Assembly (NCBI GenBank): GCA_977017575.1
Contig: CDRNVI010000044.1
Location: forward strand, 372,001 to 436,000
Reading direction: 5' to 3'
Source: Paramoeba atlantica
Lineage: Eukaryota > Discosea
Length of the DNA: 64,000 nt
This document shows positions 58,331 to 64,000 of the stretch, piece after piece; the stretch's first letter is position 1; every line of letters starts with the position of its first letter. The notes beneath the pieces were generated by a model. The model worked only from the letters and a program-made list of their open reading frames with translations. It was not told where the DNA came from and did no database searches. The translations under genes were made by a program, and so were the position numbers.

Positions 58331-58576
58331 CACGGACAATAGAAAATTCAAAAACTTAGGACAAAAAACATGAAAATTTATAAAAAACACAATTTTTCCA
58401 AGTTAAAATTCTGTATTTTTTCTATAAAAAAAAATTAGTTCTAAAACAACGGGAAACGACCCAATTTCAACAAGAGGGATTTGCGAGAGCTCTCGAATGT
58501 GCTACTATTTTCCAAAATTGACCAAATTATACGAATTTTATACCCCCCCCCCAGATTTAGGTACACCCCCCTGTAG

Positions 58577-58757
58577 TATGTGATCTTCTAATCTACGTGA
58601 TGAATAACTCGACGACTATTGCTTCCAGTGAGTAGAGCCGAAATGTGCTCTACATGAACACGCCTTTTTGCTTCCTCGCTGATTTAATCAAACCATTTAA
58701 ACGTTTTAAATCGTATCAAATTGCTACAATGATTTTTGACTGGACAGCGGTATTGAT
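58577..58757 (+). repeat. Direct repeat flanking the 2.4-kb transposon (right copy)
   Basis: Second copy of the 55995-56178 block; see that entry. The transposon lies almost exactly at the junction between the two copies. Confidence 0.8.
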
Positions 58758-59268
58758 TGAGCGATTGACAAATTAGATCTTCCTAAGAGGTCCTTCCGCG
58801 CACACAATTTTCTATGCTATACGTAAACAGTCTTTTCGTATCTTTTTCGCATCTTTTTCGTTTCTTTTCATAAATATCGTTTTCATAACCCATCCAATGC
58901 TGATGCATCGTTGTGATGCATTCTTTCTTCATGATGAATACGATGTACATGTATTTTCATAATCCTGGTACGTTTGTCTTTAGACATGTTGATGTTAAGA
59001 AAACTGACTACCGTGACCACCTCCTAGTGATCTATCATTTTTGATCCAGAAACGTGTGCTCCTTGAATTACCGGACCCCCTAGTAGTAGACCCTCCAGTA
59101 AGAGATTTGGCCCTTTTTAGGGTTGACCCCCGATAACAGAGATTTGACTCGGCAGGCTGGATGGGGGAGGGTGCGGTTGGATGGGTAAGGGTAGCTGGGT
59201 AGGGTGCGGGTGGTTGGGCATGCGGGGTTGGCTTATTGTGGCTTATTTGTGGGGTTGGTCAAAAAATA
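58758..59268. other. Spacer with G-rich repeat relic
   Basis: Nothing coding. At 59105-59155 AGAGATTTGG and GATAACAGAGATTTGACTC resemble the interior of the MITE at 15826. From 59155 to 59250 a G-rich stretch repeats GGGTGCGG and GGTTGG words. Confidence 0.4.
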
Positions 59269-59611
59269 CTGTACCCCCCTATTTATCTGTCACTACTTTT
59301 CGTGAAAAGGTGACAGATAACTAGGCGGATCAGTGTGACAGATAACTAGGGGGGTGTCTGTCACAAAAAAGGGCAGAGCATGTAATTACAGAAACGGTAC
59401 AAAATAGCACCACGCACGATCATTCGCTTGAAACACAAAAAGAAAAAAATGTAAGTTTCGTTTTAAGATTTTTTTGGAAAACAGTAATTTACCTATTTTT
59501 TAAAAGTGACATAACTAGGGGGGATCGTCGACGAAAAAAAAATCGAAGCGCCAAAAAAGTGACAGATAACTAGTGGGGGTGACATGTGATAGATAACTAG
59601 GGGAGGTACAG
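59269..59611. mobile_element. MITE with CTGTACC ends and internal 20-bp repeats, TA duplication
   Basis: CTGTACCCCCCTATTTATCT at the left and AGATAACTAGGGGAGGTACAG at the right, flanked by TA. The word GTGACAGATAACTAGGGGGG occurs about five times inside in both orientations. An isolated left end of the same family is at 12625. The element ends 142 bp before the HIT gene. Confidence 0.8.
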
Positions 59612-59752
59612 TATCTCTGAAAAACGTGACCAATTTTAGAAAATAATAGTGTGGGTGATATCGTAGGTCATGAAATGGATTCTTCTGACACATTTATAAG
59701 TCATGGTAAGGAATGTTTGATTGAAAATAGGAATCTTTTTATTCACTTTTTC

Positions 59753-60190
59753 ATGGAAGACACTTGCCTTTTCTGCAAAATAGTGTCGGGGGACATACCA
59801 TGCCGAAAAGTTGCAGAAGATGAGGAAACAATAGCCTTTTTAGACATTTTTCCACTTTCAAGGGGCCACACGCTCGTTATTCCGAAAGCTCATTATGCTA
59901 AACTTCATGAATTACCGGAGGCGACAATGACATCTTTAGGAAGGATGGTCCTTCGCGTGGCAACAGCACTTGGAGTGTGTGACTACAACATCCTACAAAA
60001 TAATGGGACCAAAGCACATCAAATTATACCTCACGTACATTTTCACATAATTCCTCAGTGCGATGATTCTAAAGAGAGTGGATTTGGTGGTGCACTCGCG
60101 CAATTATGGAAACCTGTGGCTCAAACCGACGAGGAGCTAGTAGAAGTAGCTTCCGAATTGTCAAAAAAGGTGGAAAAACTTACTGTATAA
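59753..60190 (+). CDS. HIT-family protein (Hint/HNT1-like)
   Basis: The 145-residue protein is a histidine-triad hydrolase: CLFCKIVSGDIPCRKVAED at the start, FLDIFPLSRGHTLVIPKAHY in the core, and the catalytic triad HVHFHIIP (H94, H96, H98). Such enzymes hydrolyse nucleoside phosphoramidates. The C-terminal extension (about 105-145) is longer than in minimal Hint proteins and resembles fungal HNT1. I take the ATG at 59753 (MEDTCLFCK) because similarity starts there; an earlier in-frame ATG at 59675 would add 26 residues and lie next to transposon debris. The promoter region has been colonised by a MITE and a fragment of a Tc1-type end (about 59620-59650). Confidence 0.93.
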   Translation: MEDTCLFCKIVSGDIPCRKVAEDEETIAFLDIFPLSRGHTLVIPKAHYAKLHELPEATMTSLGRMVLRVATALGVCDYNILQNNGTKAHQIIPHVHFHIIPQCDDSKESGFGGALAQLWKPVAQTDEELVEVASELSKKVEKLTV

Positions 60191-60494
60191 GATACTTTTT
60201 GTTTTAGCAATTTTTGATTTTAGTCGTCCTAAAAAAAGAGACGTAGTGGCGTTCTCACACTGATACGAGTCCCGGGACTATATTCAACAAATTTATAAAA
60301 GTACAAGATATTCATAAGCATTTGTATTTCTAGAAATGCTTCTCTTTGTTCTAGGAAAAACTTCTCCGTAAAAGAGATCTTCTTTTTTCAAGAGTGTTAC
60401 ACAACAATCTGAAAAAAAAAAGCAATTACCAAATTAGTTGTTCTGATTCCTGAGCACCTATTCTTCTAGTCATTACCTATTTTTCTGTCCTACA
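60191..60494. other. Intergenic
   Basis: AT-rich. GAGCACCTATTCTTCTAG (about 60452-60469) is a strong acceptor-like site 26 bases before the ABCG ATG. Confidence 0.5.
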
Positions 60495-62324
60495 ATGAGC
60501 TCAACAGAAGTTGATATTAAACCTGCCCACCCTATTAACGTACAATGGGCGCACTTGACCTATGGCATCACACCTAGATCGCTCTGGAGTGGTCTTCGTC
60601 AAAGCCACACCCCGAGCACCCGATACCTCCTCCACGACGTCAGCGGTGTAGCCCACGGTGGTCGACTCCTTGCCATCATGGGCCCCTCAGGCTCAGGAAA
60701 AACAACACTCCTCAACGCACTCTTGAGGCGATTATTACAAGACCGCACACACCACTTACAAGGCCACGTCACACTGAATCATCTCCCCTATGACCCGGTC
60801 CAACACCGAGGTCTTATCTCCTGTGTCTCCCAGGAGGATATAGTGTTTGAACTTGACACCCCGCGGGAGGCACTTTATTTCAACGCCCGTGTGAAGACAC
60901 AGATGGGTCACAACGCAGCGAATCAGTTAGTGAACAGCACGCTGTCCAGCATGGGAATCTCACACTGTGCGGACACAGTCATTGGAACCCCCGGACTCGT
61001 GCGTGGGATCTCAGGTGGGGAGCGGAAGCGCACGAATATCGGATCCGAGTTAGTGACGGGGCCTCGAGTTTTACTGTTGGATGAGCCCACCACGGGGCTG
61101 GACAGTGTCACAGCGCTACGGATTCTTCACCGACTTCGTGATTTGGCCCACCGTGATGGGCGTACGATTATTTGTACCATACACCAACCTTCTTCTGAGA
61201 TTTTTGAAGTGTTGGATGATCTGATGCTGCTGGCGAATGGGAAAGTGATCTATCATGGAATTGCATCGGAAGCACAAGTTCATTTCGCGAGTCTCGGGTG
61301 GGAGCTTCCTCAAAGGCACAATCCAGCGGATTTTTATATGAAACTGCTTCACCAATCGAAAGATGGGATTGAGAAAATGAGTCGTACATGGCAAACAGAA
61401 AACAAGATCGAACATCAAGTTGTGACGAAAGATACCTCTCCAGAGGACGTGTCACACTACGTTGACTCACTTGGAGGTTCTCTCTGGACACAGGCCTACA
61501 TGTTAATGCGTCGTTCCTTTCGCAATATGGTGCGCTCTCCGGTTGCCTTCTATGCTCGTATGGGTCAGACCTTGTTTTTCATTCTCCTCATGGGTCTTCT
61601 CTATCTAAATATGGATAACAGCCAGGCCGGTGTGCAGGACCGATGGGGGTTTCTGTTTCTTGTCGTGATAAATCAAGTTATGTCCTCAATTATGAACGGA
61701 GTTATTGTGTTTGCATCTGAGCGTGTGATTTTTCTTCGAGAGCAGGCGAACTCGGCGTATAGTCCAGTGCTCTATGCCGTGGCACGACCGCTAGCGGAAC
61801 TTCCTTTACAAATTTTCTTCCCCGCTTTGTTTTCCTGTACGTTATATTGGATGAGTGGCCTTCGGCGTGATCTTAACGCTTTTCTGATTTTTGTCGGAAC
61901 ATCGATTTTGGCTTCTAACACAGCGCAGAGCTTTGGTATTTTTGTGGCGGCATGTATACCCGACTTACCTACGGCAATGGCATTGGTACCACTCACTATT
62001 CTACCTTTTATGCTCGCGAGCGGCTTCTTAGCTAACTCTGATAGACTGGATCCAGGATTTTTGTGGTTAAATGCAATCTCATTTATTCGCTACACCTTTA
62101 TCATACTTATGAAAAACGAGTTTATCCCATCACTGAAGTTTGAATGTCCCCCATCGCCGGAGCCCTGTTTGTTTCGTGATGGTGCCGATGTCATTCGATA
62201 TTTTGGATTCGACGAGTATCCGATCTGGCAAGAGGCCCTCATACTGCTGGGTATGATGATTGCGCTGCGGGCCGCTACCGCTGTTGCGCTCACTGTCTAC
62301 GCACGGAAGAAAAGAGGAGTGTAA
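60495..62324 (+). CDS. ABCG-family half transporter
   Basis: The 609-residue protein has the ABCG order, nucleotide-binding domain first. Walker A is GPSGSGKTT (about 63-71), the Q-loop lies in SCVSQEDIVF, the signature is VRGISGGERKR (about 170-180), Walker B LLLDEPTTGLDSVTA (about 193) and the switch His is in CTIHQPSSEIF. About six membrane segments follow from about 355 (FFILLMGLLYLNMD, IFFPALFSCTLYWMSG, TAQSFGIFVAACIPDLPTAM, ILPFMLASGFL) and a last one near the C-terminus (ILLGMMIALRAATAVALTVY). Half transporters of this type dimerise and export lipids, sterols or drugs. The last loop contains two Cys (CPPSPEPC) as in many ABCG proteins. No intron; length typical. Confidence 0.95.
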   Translation: MSSTEVDIKPAHPINVQWAHLTYGITPRSLWSGLRQSHTPSTRYLLHDVSGVAHGGRLLAIMGPSGSGKTTLLNALLRRLLQDRTHHLQGHVTLNHLPYDPVQHRGLISCVSQEDIVFELDTPREALYFNARVKTQMGHNAANQLVNSTLSSMGISHCADTVIGTPGLVRGISGGERKRTNIGSELVTGPRVLLLDEPTTGLDSVTALRILHRLRDLAHRDGRTIICTIHQPSSEIFEVLDDLMLLANGKVIYHGIASEAQVHFASLGWELPQRHNPADFYMKLLHQSKDGIEKMSRTWQTENKIEHQVVTKDTSPEDVSHYVDSLGGSLWTQAYMLMRRSFRNMVRSPVAFYARMGQTLFFILLMGLLYLNMDNSQAGVQDRWGFLFLVVINQVMSSIMNGVIVFASERVIFLREQANSAYSPVLYAVARPLAELPLQIFFPALFSCTLYWMSGLRRDLNAFLIFVGTSILASNTAQSFGIFVAACIPDLPTAMALVPLTILPFMLASGFLANSDRLDPGFLWLNAISFIRYTFIILMKNEFIPSLKFECPPSPEPCLFRDGADVIRYFGFDEYPIWQEALILLGMMIALRAATAVALTVYARKKRGV

Positions 62325-62876
62325 AAACGTTAACGAAAAATATAATCTCACTTTTTCATAATGACTGAGATCTCCGAAATTTTCTTAGAATATTTGAGAG
62401 GTTAGACTTCAACTGGGAGACCGCAAATAGAATTCTCTTCCAGTATACGGTGGGGACATGATGCTGGATTGCATGAATTTTTTTTGTAGTTGGCTTGTCG
62501 GAAGTGTCAATGTAGTGTATAGTCTCGTCGTATTGCTGCGTGATAAAAGAATTCGGTTGTTTATTGAATGTTTGCGTTTCTACAGTTTTTTTACGATTAG
62601 ATTTTATCGATACGATTAGATTTTATGCGATCCTCCGTGGTGCCGTAGTGTGCAAGTAATGTGCCGTATTGTGCATTTGTATATAATGAATTCGTTTTGT
62701 TATGTAAATAAAACTCCACTAGTACAGTAGCAGAGCTTTCTTCTCTAATTTCGTTTATCTCTTATGCGAAAGTATTGTTTTTCCAAAGAAATGAGAAACC
62801 CTCTGAGAGAGAAAGAGGAAATGTTCATTCTACGTATCATTTTCTTAGATCCCCTTTACTTTTATCCGACTTAAAA
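62325..62876. other. Intergenic
   Basis: No gene. GATACGATTAGATTTTAT is repeated in part (about 62592-62625). CATTTTCTTAG (about 62838-62850) is acceptor-like and lies 27 bases before the RPB5 ATG. Confidence 0.5.
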
Positions 62877-63515
62877 ATGGATGAAGTCTCGCGTGTGTTT
62901 CGTGTATACGTGAACACGTGCGAAATGCTCACCGACCGCGGATACTTCCTTCCAGAGGAGAAACGTGTCACCTCGATGGAGGAGTTCACCACTAGGTTCT
63001 GTGCGATCAACTCTTCAACGGGGACCACTGTTCCTCAACGCTCCCAGCTCACTTTTTTGTGTGCCAAAACAGCCGACCCTGAGGACATCCTTTTTGCGTG
63101 CTTCGCGGAGGAACGAAAAGTTGGGGCAAATCTGTTAAAAGACATTACTGCTCAAGCAGCGCCTCAAAACGCTCGGGTCATTCTGCTGGTGTATCCGGAC
63201 CAAATGTCCCCGATTGCACGACGCGCAGTGAGCCAAGTTAACAACACCGGCGACCTCCGTATTGAGCCCTTCCAGGAGGACGAACTCATGTTTAACGTCA
63301 CCAAGCACGAACTAGTCCCGACCCACATCCCGTTGTCGGATGTAGAAAAAAAGGATTTGCTGCGGACGTTTCGGCTCCGTGAGACACAGCTGCCGCGGAT
63401 GTCCGCGTTGGATCCCGTCGCACGGCATTTTGGTCTCACTCGAGGTCGGGTGGTGCAAATACGACGGCCCTCGGAGACGGCAGGGGAATACGTCACCTAC
63501 CGATTGGTAGTGTGA
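62877..63515 (+). CDS. RPB5: DNA-directed RNA polymerase subunit RPB5 (RPABC1)
   Basis: The 212-residue protein is the subunit shared by RNA polymerases I, II and III. The N-terminal jaw domain (about 1-140) contains VFRVYVNTCEMLTDRGYFL and the nuclease-like strand VILLVYPDQMSPIARRAV. The C-terminal assembly domain has FNVTKHELVPTHIPLSDVEK and ends in DPVARHFGLTRGRVVQIRR and TYRLVV, as in all eukaryotes and archaeal RpoH. I use the ATG at 62877, since the open frame upstream lacks similarity and the length then matches the family (about 210). Confidence 0.96.
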   Translation: MDEVSRVFRVYVNTCEMLTDRGYFLPEEKRVTSMEEFTTRFCAINSSTGTTVPQRSQLTFLCAKTADPEDILFACFAEERKVGANLLKDITAQAAPQNARVILLVYPDQMSPIARRAVSQVNNTGDLRIEPFQEDELMFNVTKHELVPTHIPLSDVEKKDLLRTFRLRETQLPRMSALDPVARHFGLTRGRVVQIRRPSETAGEYVTYRLVV

Positions 63516-63753
63516 TAAACACAAAGAGGAGCACGTATGAAAACAATGTTTTTCTTGTTTGTGGGTAAATGTATTCAAAGTAGAGAGTACATTTCTTTGT
63601 ATTTTCCTTTCTATTTGAATGAAGGACAAAAAAAAGTGGACGTATTAAAAAACGTAAGTTTACTGAACTAGCGTTCTGGCTTAAGGAAACGTTTGTTCTT
63701 CACTTTTTATCCTCGCGCATAAAAAGGTCTCCTTTTCTCAACTTCTTTTCTCC

Positions 63754-64000
63754 ATGCGTTTCATATTGTACTTACAACCCGAGGAAGCAGAGGAAATTAC
63801 CTTCCACCTCCAAAAAGCCATACACGCCGCCTCCGACACCTCCCCCCTTCACAACGCCACCGTGGAGTGTCATTTCCCCCAGGACTACATCCACCAATGC
63901 ACCCTGGAGGCCGCCTCTCTCTCCATTTCCGACGAAGATGACATCCTTTTCGTCGACCCCCTCGCCCACCCTCGCTACCTCTCCACCGTAACCTACGCGC
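63754..64000 (+). CDS. Start of an unidentified gene, cut by the window edge
   Basis: An ATG at 63754 opens a frame (MRFILYLQPEEAEEITFHLQ...) that continues without a stop to the last base, at least 82 codons. The sequence is well composed with an acidic segment SISDEDDILFVDP. Codon choice (many CC-ending codons) resembles confident genes such as STE24. I do not recognise the family. A pyrimidine-rich leader (GGTCTCCTTTTCTCAACTTC) precedes it. Confidence 0.7.
   Translation, partial: MRFILYLQPEEAEEITFHLQKAIHAASDTSPLHNATVECHFPQDYIHQCTLEAASLSISDEDDILFVDPLAHPRYLSTVTYA

Larger units (their letters stand above)
56183..58573 (-). mobile_element. 2.4-kb Tc1-type transposon with an extra gene
   Basis: TA-CAGGGGGGTGCAGCTAAATC at the left and GATTTAGGTACACCCCCCTG-TA at the right; the inverted repeats continue for about 110 bp through the family motif (GGCGCATTCGAGAGCTCTCG). 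Both visible coding stretches read on the minus strand: a decayed IS630/Tc1-type transposase (about 58330-57808) and an unrelated two-frame protein (57340-56568). This copy is the largest with a recognisable transposase and probably the closest to an autonomous member. Confidence 0.85.

Overview
The window is nuclear DNA of a protist with a mitochondrion and very probably a flagellum. Evidence for this: a ubiquitin-L40 fusion, an RNA polymerase RPB5 subunit, an STE24 CAAX protease, a nucleostemin-type GTPase, a mitochondrial-type acyl-CoA dehydrogenase, an ERMES-like SMP protein and a TPPP/p25-alpha protein. Almost all genes are single open frames; one (42892-44103) is clearly split by a 204-nt GT-AG intron. 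All 25 host genes I can support, from 2.6 kb to the right edge, lie on the + strand, and many have a pyrimidine tract plus AG shortly before the ATG. That is what directional, polycistronic, trans-spliced genomes (Euglenozoa and some others) look like. I cannot place the organism more precisely.

Layout. 0-2.4 kb: AT-rich DNA with two non-autonomous hAT elements that still carry 8-bp target duplications. 2.6-5.0 kb: three small genes. 5.0-22.9 kb: a repeat island with almost no host genes. It holds several families of terminal-inverted-repeat DNA transposons (Tc1/mariner-like with TA duplications, Harbinger-like with TAA/TTA duplications, others unclassified), a 0.93-kb foldback palindrome, a 96-bp minisatellite, a tRNA-like sequence and some unexplained hairpin clusters. 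22.9-44.1 kb: gene-dense: TPPP, two tandem arginine-rich W/RRxL-repeat proteins with signal-like N-termini, an Mdm12-like SMP protein with a zinc-binding insert, a broken or misassembled R3H-DEAH helicase, LRR proteins, nucleostemin-like GTPase, a CS/Sel1 membrane protein, a mitochondrial-type protein, STE24 and an mRNA-export-adaptor-like protein. 44.1-46.5 kb: a MITE cluster. 46.6-55.1 kb: membrane protein, RluA-like pseudoenzyme with three zinc knuckles, pseudo-PRMT with polyQ, isovaleryl-CoA-dehydrogenase-like enzyme, fourth LRR protein. 55.1-59.7 kb: second repeat island with a 2.4-kb Tc1-like element. 59.7-64 kb: HIT protein, ABCG half-transporter, RPB5 and the start of an unidentified gene.

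The most unusual content is: strict strand bias; two enzyme families side by side that have lost catalytic residues (RluA-like and PRMT-like); the repeat-motif family at 24-27 kb, whose W-motif recurs inside the insert of the neighbouring Mdm12-like protein; a four-member LRR family with a shared N-terminal cap; and a host gene whose last codons and stop are supplied by a hAT terminus. I recognised no retroviral, LTR, Polinton or capsid-bearing element.
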